Positions 30,493 to 38,108 of a DNA stretch of 64,000 bases are shown here, piece after piece. The notes under the pieces were generated by a model. The model saw nothing but the letters and a program-made list of their open reading frames with translations. It was not told where the DNA came from and did no database searches. The stretch comes from a virus, in the IMG/VR virus record IMGVR_UViG_3300046660_000488, positions 344,640 to 408,639 of that record. One strand, written 5' to 3'. Position numbers and translations under genes: made by a program. The first letter of the stretch is position 1; each line of letters opens with the position of its first letter.

Positions 30493-30773
30493 TAGAAAAT
30501 ATCATTTGAGTTGGAAATCGCCGCAAAACGGCGCTCAGCTTCGTCGTCGCTGAGTTTGATGAACATGCAGAAGCGCTTCCACTCGGAAGCCAAGGTCGGA
30601 TTGTCCGCGATGAGCTTCTGTAGCTCTTCCCAGTACTTCGCCTTTGTCTCGGCTAATTTGATGCGATCCTGAAGACCGTCGATAATTTTCCCAAGTCTAC
30701 TAACATCATCGTTCAATTTTGTAATGCAAGCAGCTTGTGCTTCGATCATACGCTGATCTGCGGTCCGATACAT
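30492..30773 (-). CDS. Hypothetical coiled-coil protein with NPTLxSEWxRFCMF end
   Basis: A 93-aa protein: a long coiled coil (LNDDVSRLGKIIDGLQDRIK) followed by NPTLASEWKRFCMFIKL, the same C-terminal module as the protein at 21340-21810. Its ATG follows a terminator T-run by two bases. Its stop overlaps the Acb2-like gene start (TAATG). Function unknown. Confidence 0.72.
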   Translation of the reverse strand: MYRTADQRMIEAQAACITKLNDDVSRLGKIIDGLQDRIKLAETKAKYWEELQKLIADNPTLASEWKRFCMFIKLSDDEAERRFAAISNSNDIF

Positions 30774-30775
30774 AG

Positions 30776-30811
30776 AAAAACACCTCTGATACTACAAGAG
30801 TACCAGAGGTG
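30776..30811 (-). terminator. Rho-independent terminator abutting a gene start
   Basis: CACCTCTG (30781-30788) pairs with CAGAGGTG (30804-30811), with further inner pairing (ATACT/AGTAC). On the minus strand TTTTT follows, then the next gene begins within three bases. Confidence 0.75.
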
Positions 30812-30829
30812 GAAAGTATAGTCTATTTT

Positions 30830-31102
30830 TTAGCTGAGTTGTTTCTTGTGGTCGATCAGCTTGAACATTTCGCTGATCTTCACGTACATCGCATGACGGA
30901 GGCGGTCGGTATCGAGCTTGAGCCTCGCGGAACGAAGGCGGCGATCAGGCCCGGTCAAGAAATCCTGAAGCTCTTGGCCCTTCAGGTAGGTCTTGTTGCC
31001 GCGCTCGTCTACGATCTCTGCCTCGATGATGTACTGAGGGTCGATTTCCTCTACATCAAGGTCTCTGATGATGTCGTTGATAAGCGCCGCTGGATTGATC
31101 AT
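30830..31102 (-). CDS. Small hypothetical protein
   Basis: A 90-aa acidic protein (MINPAALINDIIRDLDVEE...) with AAGGAG eight bases upstream of its ATG. Ends KISEMFKLIDHKKQLS. No family recognised. Carries a TAAATA element 20 bases upstream, so is probably late. Confidence 0.72.
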   Translation of the reverse strand: MINPAALINDIIRDLDVEEIDPQYIIEAEIVDERGNKTYLKGQELQDFLTGPDRRLRSARLKLDTDRLRHAMYVKISEMFKLIDHKKQLS

Positions 31103-31122
31103 GGGGTAATCTCCTTACTTGG

Positions 31123-31128
31123 TATTTA
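31123..31128 (-). promoter_or_regulatory. TAAATA late-promoter-like element
   Basis: TAAATA on the minus strand, followed by AAGGAG and then the ATG at 31102: the normal T4-like late layout. Confidence 0.6.
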
Positions 31129-31139
31129 CCCTATTCGGA

Positions 31140-31406
31140 CTAATTAAGCGATCCGTTTGTCTTCATGTGAGCAGCATGTTCAAGGGCTGCGAGGATCACC
31201 GCCGCAGCCTTGATCAGGTCTTCTTCAAACGCCTCAGCCTGTGGCTTAGTGTGCTTCCTCGAAGAGCCCCGAAGACAGTAACTTGCCGCAATGGCGAGCC
31301 AGTCATTCGGGGTATTCTTCGTGTCCCACTCCGAGCCGGGCAGGTTGAACTGACGCTCGCGCTCCGCGAGGATTTCAGCGATGATTTCCTCGCGGCGCGC
31401 GGTCAT
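31140..31406 (-). CDS. Conserved phage hypothetical protein
   Basis: An 88-aa protein. IIAEILAERERQFNLPG, NTPNDWLAIAASYCLRG and the helix EEDLIKAAAVILAALEHA match a widespread phage protein pattern (E...ER..Q......NTP.DW......Y..R......F...L.KVAA..LAAIE) of unknown function. Starts right after the stop of the upstream gene (TAAGATG). Confidence 0.78.
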   Translation of the reverse strand: MTARREEIIAEILAERERQFNLPGSEWDTKNTPNDWLAIAASYCLRGSSRKHTKPQAEAFEEDLIKAAAVILAALEHAAHMKTNGSLN

Positions 31407-31407
31407 C

Positions 31408-32238
31408 TTACTTCGACGCCTTGCGGGGGCGGGTCGCCTTCACCGGCACTTCCACGACAGCTTCGGCGGCCTTGCGGGTCCGAGTTGCCTTGGCGGGTGC
31501 GGATTGAGCCACCGGCGCGGTCTGGGCGACGCGCTTGGTCGGCGCCGCGCGTTCCGGCTGCGGACGCAGTTGGGGTGCGTACTCGTAGGCCTTCTCGCGC
31601 TTCTGCTGGGCGGCGAATTCCAGATCGGACGCTTCCATCAGCAGGTTGTTGGCGATGCCGACCGCACGTTCGTTCACGCCAGCGCGTTGGTTCTGGGCGT
31701 GCGGGTTGAACTTGTCAGCTTCTTCGTACTGCTGGGCGCGGGCCTTGGGGGCGACTTGCGCGTACAGGCTACCGACCGGGTCGATCTCGGGTTCCGGCTC
31801 AGCGACGGGATAGCCCTCGAAGCCTTCGTAGATCGACATGGCGTCGCCGTTGTAGCTCGGGGCGACCGGCTCTTCGGGGATGTAACGGCCCATCTTCTCC
31901 AGCACTTCGCGGAGCGGGAAGCTGCGCGACGGAAGCGGGAGCATCGACACTTGGTCGATGTGGATGGGTTGCAGCAGGTTGTTGTGGTGCAGGAACTTCA
32001 GCACGCTCAGCGTGCCGTCCGGCATCATCCGGGCGTCCAGAACCGTACCGAGGTCGGTGGCGGCTTGGCCTTCGCGGCTTTGCAGGATTTGCATCATGTA
32101 CTGCTGGAAGCGATCCGGCAGGCTGTCAGTGGAAACCACCAGAGCGTGGTCTTCGCGCTGGGGGATTTGCATGAAGATGACCGCGTAGCGCTGGTCAGTC
32201 CGGGCGTGGCGTGCGACGTGTCGCAGAGGTGTAGACAT
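31408..32238 (-). CDS. Conserved T4-like phage protein, possibly virion structural
   Basis: A 276-aa protein. TPLRHVARHARTDQRYAVIF, EDHALVVSTDSLP and KFNPHAQNQRAG, with REKAYEYAPQLRPQ, resemble from memory a protein of T4-like cyanophages annotated as structural. The last 60 residues (AAPTKRVAQTAPV...RKASK) are Ala/Pro/Lys-rich and probably disordered. GGAG five bases before the ATG at 32238. Confidence 0.75.
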   Translation of the reverse strand: MSTPLRHVARHARTDQRYAVIFMQIPQREDHALVVSTDSLPDRFQQYMMQILQSREGQAATDLGTVLDARMMPDGTLSVLKFLHHNNLLQPIHIDQVSMLPLPSRSFPLREVLEKMGRYIPEEPVAPSYNGDAMSIYEGFEGYPVAEPEPEIDPVGSLYAQVAPKARAQQYEEADKFNPHAQNQRAGVNERAVGIANNLLMEASDLEFAAQQKREKAYEYAPQLRPQPERAAPTKRVAQTAPVAQSAPAKATRTRKAAEAVVEVPVKATRPRKASK

Positions 32239-32262
32239 TGTTACTCCGTAATTGGGTAAAGT

Positions 32263-32517
32263 TTAGGCTTCCGGCGTTTCGTCGCCCGCAACCGTAGTTG
32301 CGGCTTCAGCGGCTTGCTGCGCTTCAACGTATTCGATGAAGTCGAGAAGACGGCGACGGTGACGCTGGACTTGCTCGATGTTCGACCAACCCTTCAGTGC
32401 ACCTTCCCCCACAAGATGATCAATGATCTGTAGGGAGTGCTTCATGTCCTGAAGCTCCAGCGAGGGAGCGACTTCTTCAGAATCGTCGAGGTGGTCGGTT
32501 TGAGCAATATCGGTCAT
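32263..32517 (-). CDS. Small acidic hypothetical protein
   Basis: An 84-aa protein with disordered acidic ends and a helical core (QDMKHSLQIIDHLVGEG, QVQRHRRRLLDFIEYVEAQQ). No family recognised. Has both an early-type promoter (32547-32576) and a TAAATA element (32614-32619) upstream. Confidence 0.7.
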   Translation of the reverse strand: MTDIAQTDHLDDSEEVAPSLELQDMKHSLQIIDHLVGEGALKGWSNIEQVQRHRRRLLDFIEYVEAQQAAEAATTVAGDETPEA

Positions 32518-32546
32518 AGTATGAGGACTCCAAATGGGATTACCAC

Positions 32547-32576
32547 ACAGTACACTTATGGTTAAATCTGGGTCAA
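32547..32576 (-). promoter_or_regulatory. Sigma70-type promoter
   Basis: Minus strand TTGACC (32576-32571), 18-base spacer, TACTGT (32552-32547), 29 bases before the ATG at 32517. The 199-base gap around it (32518-32716) holds this promoter, a TAAATA and the HNH terminator. Confidence 0.45.
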
Positions 32577-32613
32577 TATTTCTGAATGACTCCGCACTTA
32601 ACTGGTGACGAAG

Positions 32614-32619
32614 TATTTA
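32614..32619 (-). promoter_or_regulatory. TAAATA late-promoter-like element
   Basis: TAAATA on the minus strand, 96 bases upstream of the start at 32517. Confidence 0.4.
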
Positions 32620-32682
32620 TCAGCGGCCTTTTCTTCCGGCCAAATAAGGCTCGAAAAGGCGCTCAGCTTGAAAATGGGCAAT

Positions 32683-32713
32683 AAAAAAGCCCCGATCCAT
32701 CGGGACCGGGGCT
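32683..32713 (-). terminator. Rho-independent terminator after HNH gene
   Basis: AGCCCCG (32688-32694) pairs with CGGGGCT (32707-32713); on the minus strand TTTTTT follows. Confidence 0.85.
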
Positions 32714-32716
32714 GGA

Positions 32717-33301
32717 TCACGCCGCGAGGCGGATCACATTGTTCTTATTCTTCCGAGGCTTAACGATCACGTTGTCCTCCGGCCATGACAGGTACGGAAC
32801 CCATGCGGCCTCGGGGATCGTGATCGGGAACTCCCGCCGCTTGGCCACAAGGTCGTAGTACGACGGCTTGTAGGCGGGGAAATTCGGCCTGATCCTGACG
32901 TTGTTGCCCTTCTTGTTGTTGCAGGGCTTGCACGACGTGATCGCGTTCGTCCACGTGATCTGGCCGCCCAACGACTTGGGGAAGATGTGGTCGAGCGACA
33001 GCCGGTCCTCGTTCGTGAACTGCTCGTTGCAGTACGCGCACGTGTAGCGGTCACGCAGGAAGATGTTGTCCTTGTTGCAGACGACCTCACGCTCGAAGGG
33101 CTCGTAGCGCTTCTGCATGATGATCGACGGAACCATGAACTCCTGTGACGGAGTATGGACCACCCAGTCCTCGTAGTACTCGACTACGTTGACCGATCCG
33201 ACGTGGATGCAGCGCATCGCGTCTTGCCAGATCATAGTGGACAAAGGAAGGACGGTCGGCAGACCATCCGCTTGCAAGACTAGAACGTCCCCCGTTCTCA
33301 T
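32717..33301 (-). CDS. HNH endonuclease
   Basis: A 194-aa protein. RDRYTCAYCNEQF, DRLSLDHIFPKSLGG and NAITSCKPCNNKKG form the HNH fold with two CxxC zinc knuckles and the catalytic DH pair; this matches the HNH_5 layout 'C..C......LT.DH..P.S.GG...W.N...AC..CN..K'. Free-standing in an operon, so a homing or DNA-processing nuclease. The N-terminal 80 residues form an extra domain. AGGAGG five bases before the ATG and a TAAATA element 24 bases upstream. Confidence 0.88.
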   Translation of the reverse strand: MRTGDVLVLQADGLPTVLPLSTMIWQDAMRCIHVGSVNVVEYYEDWVVHTPSQEFMVPSIIMQKRYEPFEREVVCNKDNIFLRDRYTCAYCNEQFTNEDRLSLDHIFPKSLGGQITWTNAITSCKPCNNKKGNNVRIRPNFPAYKPSYYDLVAKRREFPITIPEAAWVPYLSWPEDNVIVKPRKNKNNVIRLAA

Positions 33302-33325
33302 ATTAGCCTCCTGTGCTTCCGGGGT

Positions 33326-33331
33326 TATTTA
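33326..33331 (-). promoter_or_regulatory. TAAATA late-promoter-like element
   Basis: TAAATA on the minus strand followed by AGGAGG and the HNH gene start at 33301. Confidence 0.58.
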
Positions 33332-33356
33332 GGACCCCGGAAATTGCTCTCGGAGT

Positions 33357-34580
33357 CTAATGGCGGGTGAAATTCTCCAACTTGAGACCTTCTGGCGACC
33401 AGCGCAGATCAACGGACGACAGATAGCCGCCCTTACCGGCGCCCGTGTCCATAAACACGGCTTGCCCACCGGCTGCGTTGGTTTCAACGACCGGCTTAAT
33501 CATCGAGCGTGCGTCATGGCCAACGAACACGGACATGTTCGAGGGAATGGCGTCGATCCAGCTATAGGTTCGGGGAGGACGATCAGGCCCTCCCAAACGT
33601 TGAGTGGGAGCGGCCGTCATATCGAACTCACCGAACAGGGAATACGTTTCCATGTTCTTGTGGTCCTGATCTGAGCCCCATGCGGACGGGTGAACCGCCG
33701 CGTGGGTAAAGTAGGTGTTATTTAGTCCCAAGCGATAAGGAGAACGAGCAACCAGCCCCCGGAACCTTGCCATCCATCGTTCCCGGCTGGCGGGACTGAG
33801 GTGAGAAAGCGCGGTTGTGGTAACCTTGTTACCTTCGCTTAATTTCATTATATGCCTCGAACGCTCGGGTTGGTCAATCCATCGGGCGATCTTTCGCTCA
33901 TGGTTTCCCAAAATTAGTTCCCCGTTTCCCCGCATCACGACCCGGTAAACCTCTTCCGCGCATTCAATCGGCTGAGGCCCGTAGTCGATCACATCACCCA
34001 GAAAAATGATGAAGTGGCGGCGGTCACGCGCCCAGTCGATTGCCGAAAGCAAGGACTGGTACATGCCGTGGATGTCGCCTATCACGGTGATTCCATTGAA
34101 CCTTTCCTTGATAGACGCGATGTCGTTCGTCTTGAGTCGGTAAACCGGATCAACCACCGCCGCGCTCATATCGACCACGTTGGCAACTCCGTCACCCTTC
34201 ATGAAATCCTTCGACGCTGACGTGAACCGTTGGCGAGCCACCGGATCGGCGTCAATGTCGTCGTACACCAGATAGAATACCGGAACACCGGAATTCACGC
34301 CGATATTGGTCAGCCCCATCCGGCCGTCCCTGCGGACGTTGGCGGCGCTGACCACCACGCGCTCACCCAGCCGAAGCTTGGTCTCCACCCGGCGGTGCAA
34401 CTCGGAGAAGACGATGCCGTCGAGGTCTCGACGGTTCTCATCCCCCACCAGTTCATGCCGGATAGCGTTGGCGCTGACGATCTCATAGTCGGGGAAAGCC
34501 TCCCGCACACGCGCGTCATTGTAGTGGGCGTTCGGACCCACGGTAATGACCAGCGAATGGAGTGGAATCAGTTTCCTCAT
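33357..34580 (-). CDS. Degenerate kinase fused to metallophosphoesterase (bacterial Pnkp-like)
   Basis: A 407-aa two-domain protein. The N-terminal 160 residues have the fold pattern of a P-loop kinase (PLHSLVITVGP..., YEIVSANAIRHELVG, VVSAANVRR), but the Walker A is replaced by GPNAHYND, so the kinase is probably dead. The C-terminal part is a calcineurin-type phosphoesterase: GDIHG at 168-172, FLGDVIDYGP, LGNHE, then H and GHD motifs. This is the kinase-phosphatase order of bacterial Pnkp RNA-repair enzymes and related phage proteins. Likely a nucleotide or RNA-end phosphatase. The ATG sits at the predicted transcription start. Confidence 0.83.
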   Translation of the reverse strand: MRKLIPLHSLVITVGPNAHYNDARVREAFPDYEIVSANAIRHELVGDENRRDLDGIVFSELHRRVETKLRLGERVVVSAANVRRDGRMGLTNIGVNSGVPVFYLVYDDIDADPVARQRFTSASKDFMKGDGVANVVDMSAAVVDPVYRLKTNDIASIKERFNGITVIGDIHGMYQSLLSAIDWARDRRHFIIFLGDVIDYGPQPIECAEEVYRVVMRGNGELILGNHERKIARWIDQPERSRHIMKLSEGNKVTTTALSHLSPASRERWMARFRGLVARSPYRLGLNNTYFTHAAVHPSAWGSDQDHKNMETYSLFGEFDMTAAPTQRLGGPDRPPRTYSWIDAIPSNMSVFVGHDARSMIKPVVETNAAGGQAVFMDTGAGKGGYLSSVDLRWSPEGLKLENFTRH

Positions 34581-34586
34581 CTTCGC

Positions 34587-34616
34587 AGTGTAGTTTAGAT
34601 CAGCATTTTAAGTCAA
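34587..34616 (-). promoter_or_regulatory. Sigma70-type promoter, likely leaderless
   Basis: Minus strand TTGACT (34616-34611), 18-base spacer, TACACT (34592-34587). The ATG at 34580 is seven bases past the -10 and has no Shine-Dalgarno. Confidence 0.55.
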
Positions 34617-34634
34617 AATCCTCGTATAGGTGGG

Positions 34635-34662
34635 TTGACATGAAGCAGAGTTCGTATAGAAT
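34635..34662 (+). promoter_or_regulatory. Sigma70-type promoter
   Basis: TTGACA (34635-34640), 16-base spacer, TAGAAT (34657-34662), 31 bases before the ATG at 34694. Divergent from the promoter at 34587-34616. Confidence 0.68.
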
Positions 34663-34693
34663 GCTCCTACGTTCAACAACACGAGGGCCACAC

Positions 34694-35110
34694 ATGACCG
34701 ACCTGATCATTCAAGACGAGCGCGTGGCCCAACTGGAAAAGCAACTGCGCGGCGCGCAAGAGACCTACGAAGGCGCCAAGGCGACCTTCATGGAGCGTTT
34801 CGAAAAGACCCCGGTCTACGCCTTCGAGTGGGCTGACACCGTCATGTCGGCCGCCGTCACCGCCAAGCTGCACAACGAATTCGCCGACAGCATCATCGCC
34901 AACCAAGAAGGCGACAAGCCGCTGTCCTACGAAGAAATCATCGCCTTCATCACCCGCGACCTGACGGACCGGGTCCTGCGCGGCGCCGAGAGCCCCAAGC
35001 AATCGACAAGCTCGACGCAGAACCTGCTGGCCCAATTCGAATTGTCCGCCGCCGCCAAGCTGCTGAAGCGCATCACCACCTTCTGGTCGCAGTCGGCGAC
35101 CTACGGCTAA
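34694..35110 (+). CDS. Hypothetical helical protein
   Basis: A 138-aa protein with a coiled-coil N-terminus (DERVAQLEKQLRGAQETYEG) and further helices. GAGGG lies before the ATG at 34694. No family recognised. First gene of a rightward early operon led by a good promoter. Confidence 0.75.
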   Translation: MTDLIIQDERVAQLEKQLRGAQETYEGAKATFMERFEKTPVYAFEWADTVMSAAVTAKLHNEFADSIIANQEGDKPLSYEEIIAFITRDLTDRVLRGAESPKQSTSSTQNLLAQFELSAAAKLLKRITTFWSQSATYG

Positions 35111-35153
35111 TCCGCTCCCTGAACCGATCAACCGCAGCTTCACGGAGGACCAC

Positions 35154-35453
35154 ATGGCCGACTATCGTAAGACGAAGATGATCCACCCGGATGCCGACGT
35201 GCACAGCGCCAAGAACCCGTGCTCGTGCTGCGGCCGGAAAATGGCGGAAGCCAATCGCCGCTACTTCGTCCACATGATCGACGGCGGCTCCAACGTCCTG
35301 CATCCGGACGACTACGAGGCCTACATGGCTGATGAAGCCGTGAACAAGAGTGGTGAAATGGGCCTGCACCCGGTCGGCAACACCTGCGCGAAGAAGAAAT
35401 TCGGTGCGTTCGCCGCCCTGATCGACACCGACACGTGGACGCGGGTGAAGTGA
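35154..35453 (+). CDS. Small Cys-containing (zinc-binding?) protein
   Basis: A 99-aa protein with CSCCGRKM near residue 23 and a later NTCAKKKFG, a spacing that would suit one zinc site. GGAGGACCAC precedes the ATG. No known family. Stop overlaps the GTG of the next gene. Confidence 0.72.
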   Translation: MADYRKTKMIHPDADVHSAKNPCSCCGRKMAEANRRYFVHMIDGGSNVLHPDDYEAYMADEAVNKSGEMGLHPVGNTCAKKKFGAFAALIDTDTWTRVK

Positions 35454-35638
35454 CCCGCCGCGTCGCATCCTACCGTGCGGCGATCTTTTGGATCGCCCGC
35501 AACGACGACACGACCTTTCTGGACGTGACGCCCCTGATCGGATCGGTCAGTGTGGCTCTGGTCGCCGACCTGTTCGGCCGGACTGACGAAGAGGTCATCG
35601 CCGACCTCCGTAAAGAGGTTTCCAAACTTGACCGATAA
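35450..35638 (+). CDS. Small hypothetical protein
   Basis: A 62-aa protein from GTG 35450 (MTRRVASYRAAIFW...), coupled to the previous gene by GTGA. FLDVTPLIGSVSVALVADLFG and the C-terminal helix EEVIADLRKEV resemble a short helical DNA- or protein-binding unit, but no family is recognised. Confidence 0.65.
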   Translation: MTRRVASYRAAIFWIARNDDTTFLDVTPLIGSVSVALVADLFGRTDEEVIADLRKEVSKLDR

Positions 35639-36191
35639 ACCTGTGTTCACCCCGACCCTGCCCAGCAAGGTCAAGAACCGCAACATCAAGCTTGAGGTCG
35701 CTCCGGATCGCTATGCGAGGCTGGAGACCATGGCGGCCGAATGCGGAATTTCCCTGAAGGAATTGCTTCGGCAGTTCGTCGATTTCGGCGTCGCGCACTA
35801 TCAGCCGCCGACCAAGCCCATCGAGCGCCGCAGTGTCGGGCGCCCCGTGGAGCCAAAGACCTACGTGCCAGCGCCTTACATGGCCGACCTGCTGGCCGAC
35901 GTGTACTCGGGGAAAATCCTGCACGTCTCGCAATTGGAGAATGCCCAGATCGACCGATTCATCGATCTCGCGGTCCATGACCTCGCCAAGCGGTGGTCCA
36001 ATTCCGACACGCCAGAAGGTGGGATCGACGCTCTGGAGCAAACCGACCACATCATCAGCTTCGTCCAACGCAATTTCCAGCAGGACGTTCTGCGAAGGTT
36101 CATCACAAGGCTGAAGGAACGGATGGTTCTGGACGCTGACTTGATGCCGACCTACAAGGGGCTCATCCGCGAGCTTGGGCTAATCGACTAA
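35628..36191 (+). CDS. Putative DNA-binding protein with RHH-like N-terminus
   Basis: About 187 aa from TTG 35628 (AGAGG nine bases upstream); GTG 35643 is an alternative. Residues 17-55 (RNIKLEVAPDRYARLETMAAE, then ISLKELLRQFVDFGV) show the strand-helix-helix order of ribbon-helix-helix regulators. The rest is helical. It overlaps the previous gene by 11 bases. A transcriptional regulator in the early operon is plausible. Confidence 0.62.
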   Translation: MTDKPVFTPTLPSKVKNRNIKLEVAPDRYARLETMAAECGISLKELLRQFVDFGVAHYQPPTKPIERRSVGRPVEPKTYVPAPYMADLLADVYSGKILHVSQLENAQIDRFIDLAVHDLAKRWSNSDTPEGGIDALEQTDHIISFVQRNFQQDVLRRFITRLKERMVLDADLMPTYKGLIRELGLID

Positions 36192-36222
36192 CACAGCCCG
36201 AAAATATGGTAAACAAAAATGG

Positions 36223-36240
36223 GGTCCAGTACACTGGACC
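36223..36240 (+). promoter_or_regulatory. 18-base palindrome overlapping translation start region
   Basis: GGTCCAGT (36223-36230) and ACTGGACC (36233-36240) form a perfect inverted repeat with a two-base centre. It lies two bases before the ATG at 36243, where the ribosome binding site should be. Either a repressor operator or an RNA hairpin hiding the start. Confidence 0.5.
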
Positions 36241-36242
36241 TC

Positions 36243-36938
36243 ATGAAAACCTATGCGATTTACCTAGACCTCGACGGGGTCATGGCCGATTACGACGCCG
36301 GAATTCGGCGCTTCGGCTTCACGCCCGATCCGGCGCTTAACCGGTCGGCCCACCTTCTTCCCGGCTCTAAGAGCGAGAAGAAGCGGGAAATGTACGAGGC
36401 CATCAAGGGCAAGCATTTCTACGATGAACTGCCCTTCCTGCCCGGCGCGATCCAACTCTACGACTACGTCAAGGACGCGGACCCAATCATCCTGACTGCT
36501 GCTCCGAAATTTGGCGCCGGTGAGGATGACTACTATCTGAACCCCTACTGGCTGGGCGCTGCGTTCCACAAGCGCAACTGGGTCGAGACCCGGTTGATCC
36601 CGGCCGCAGAGAGCTTTAGCGACGGCAAGCTCTACAATCCTGACAACCTGTCGGATGAGGTGTTGGTTCAGAAAGCCATCGACTGGATCGACAGCGAGGA
36701 AGTGTCGCTGCGCTCAGCCATCGACGACACGCGGTTCATCTGCACGACGTCGGCGCGGAAACAGGAATTCATCAACCGCAAGCACAGCATCCATCAAATC
36801 CTGATCGACGACCGTGGCGACAACATCGACCGCTGGGAAGCCGCAGGCGGCATCGGCATCTGCTACACGACGTTCGAGGACGCCAAATCCCAACTCGACG
36901 ACATCATGTTCCACGACCCGGCCAACTTCAACCAATAG
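36243..36938 (+). CDS. HAD-family 5'(3')-nucleotidase-like phosphatase
   Basis: A 231-aa protein. LDLDGVMADYDAG supplies HAD motif I (DxDG) with the 'VMADYD' cap typical of 5'(3')-deoxyribonucleotidases; IILTAAPK is motif II (T); a later LIDDRGDNIDRWEAAG is motif IV with the DD pair. It would dephosphorylate a nucleotide, tuning dNTP pools. An upstream ATG at 36219 would add eight residues through the palindrome; homology to HAD starts favours 36243. Confidence 0.8.
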   Translation: MKTYAIYLDLDGVMADYDAGIRRFGFTPDPALNRSAHLLPGSKSEKKREMYEAIKGKHFYDELPFLPGAIQLYDYVKDADPIILTAAPKFGAGEDDYYLNPYWLGAAFHKRNWVETRLIPAAESFSDGKLYNPDNLSDEVLVQKAIDWIDSEEVSLRSAIDDTRFICTTSARKQEFINRKHSIHQILIDDRGDNIDRWEAAGGIGICYTTFEDAKSQLDDIMFHDPANFNQ

Positions 36939-36949
36939 TACGAAACTCG

Positions 36950-36978
36950 TTGACGAGTTGCATTGCGCGTGCAAAGCT
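36950..36978 (+). promoter_or_regulatory. Possible sigma70-type promoter (weak -10)
   Basis: TTGACG (36950-36955), 17-base spacer, AAAGCT. Only the -35 is convincing; 25 bases before the GTG at 37004. Confidence 0.35.
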
Positions 36979-37003
36979 CCACCATCAACATGGAGACTTG
37001 CAC

Positions 37004-37909
37004 GTGATCAACCCGCAGGAAGTCGAAGCGATATTGATGGACAGTCTGAGCCCGACCGGGGTTCTGGTCCAAGGCGTGATGCGGACGTTCGGCATCGACC
37101 TCGACAAGCTGGAGAAGCACCGCCAGACCTACAAGGACTGGATCGCGCAGCTTCCCACTGAATTCCTGTCGGAGAAAGAAGGCGGCGGGGGCGGCTACTC
37201 GATGCTGAACCTCTGCGTCACCAAGGACGGCGAACTATGGACCGGTATGCAGTCCACCACGGACCTGCTGTTCGTCGGCGCCGCCGCTCTGGGCTTGGCC
37301 ACCTATCTGATGCCGCGCGAAATGTGGCGGATGCTTCCGGGCTCGATGCCCTACATGGTCTTCACCACGGAAGACCCGAACCCCGACTCCATCGAACGCA
37401 AGTACATGATGCACCGGATGCTTCCGGACGGCGGCAAGGTTCGCCTGTGCATCGACGCCAAGGCGCCGCCGACGAAGGAAGAATTGGATGTCGCCTTCAC
37501 CTACGTCCTGTCGGCGCTGTCACCATACGCCAATTGGACGTTGCAGGTGATGGAGGCCAAAGACCCGCTGGACGGCCGCGATGCGACTGTCATGAAGGTC
37601 TACACGCCCGATAACGCCAGCGACCTGATGCAGTACAAGCTGGGCGACGGTGACCAACCGGCCGAAATCCTGACGGTCGGAACGCGGGAAGAGATCGCCA
37701 AGGTCCCGCAGAAAATGATCATGTTGCAACAGACCGGCGTCGAAGATGGTCCGCGCGTCCAGAAGAGCCGCTACGACAGCCTGTTCGTGACCCTGATGTA
37801 CGGCGACGGGGCGCGCCAGCGTCTGCACGGCGAAATGGGTGACCTGACGGTCTACCTGCCGGTCAAGAAGACGGTCCAAGCTCCGGAAGTCCAGCCTGAA
37901 GCTTCTTGA
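37004..37909 (+). CDS. Hypothetical protein
   Basis: A 301-aa protein from GTG 37004 with GGAG eight bases upstream (the ATG at 36991 gives a five-codon dead end). A poly-Gly loop (EGGGGGY) follows a helical N-terminus. The middle has aromatic and Met-rich strands. No family recognised. Its 3' end overlaps the convergent gene by 47 bases. Confidence 0.75.
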   Translation: MINPQEVEAILMDSLSPTGVLVQGVMRTFGIDLDKLEKHRQTYKDWIAQLPTEFLSEKEGGGGGYSMLNLCVTKDGELWTGMQSTTDLLFVGAAALGLATYLMPREMWRMLPGSMPYMVFTTEDPNPDSIERKYMMHRMLPDGGKVRLCIDAKAPPTKEELDVAFTYVLSALSPYANWTLQVMEAKDPLDGRDATVMKVYTPDNASDLMQYKLGDGDQPAEILTVGTREEIAKVPQKMIMLQQTGVEDGPRVQKSRYDSLFVTLMYGDGARQRLHGEMGDLTVYLPVKKTVQAPEVQPEAS

Positions 37910-38102
37910 CGTGCTCGTAGACCTCGTCGAGGTTCTTCTGCGCGCCGAGAACTTGCCGCTCTAGGGCGGCAAGCTCGAATTTCAGCAGGTCGTTGACACC
38001 CCGCACCTTGGCCATGTTGACCTTCAGTTCGGCGTTCTCCTTCTCGGAGGCGTCGAGCCTCGCCTGAAGGCGAGTCAGCGGGGTGTCGAGTTTGTGGGTC
38101 AT
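37863..38102 (-). CDS. Small coiled-coil protein
   Basis: A 79-aa protein that is almost entirely coiled coil (LTRLQARLDASEKENAELKV, ALERQVLGAQKNLDEVYEHV). Six bases after the next upstream gene's stop. Overlaps the 3' end of the convergent plus-strand gene. Confidence 0.62.
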   Translation of the reverse strand: MTHKLDTPLTRLQARLDASEKENAELKVNMAKVRGVNDLLKFELAALERQVLGAQKNLDEVYEHVKKLQAGLPELGPSS

Positions 38103-38108
38103 TGACCG

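Noticed and set aside
33717-33722. TAAATA hexamer on the minus strand within the phosphoesterase gene
   Set aside because: It lies deep in a well-supported coding region with no gene start nearby.
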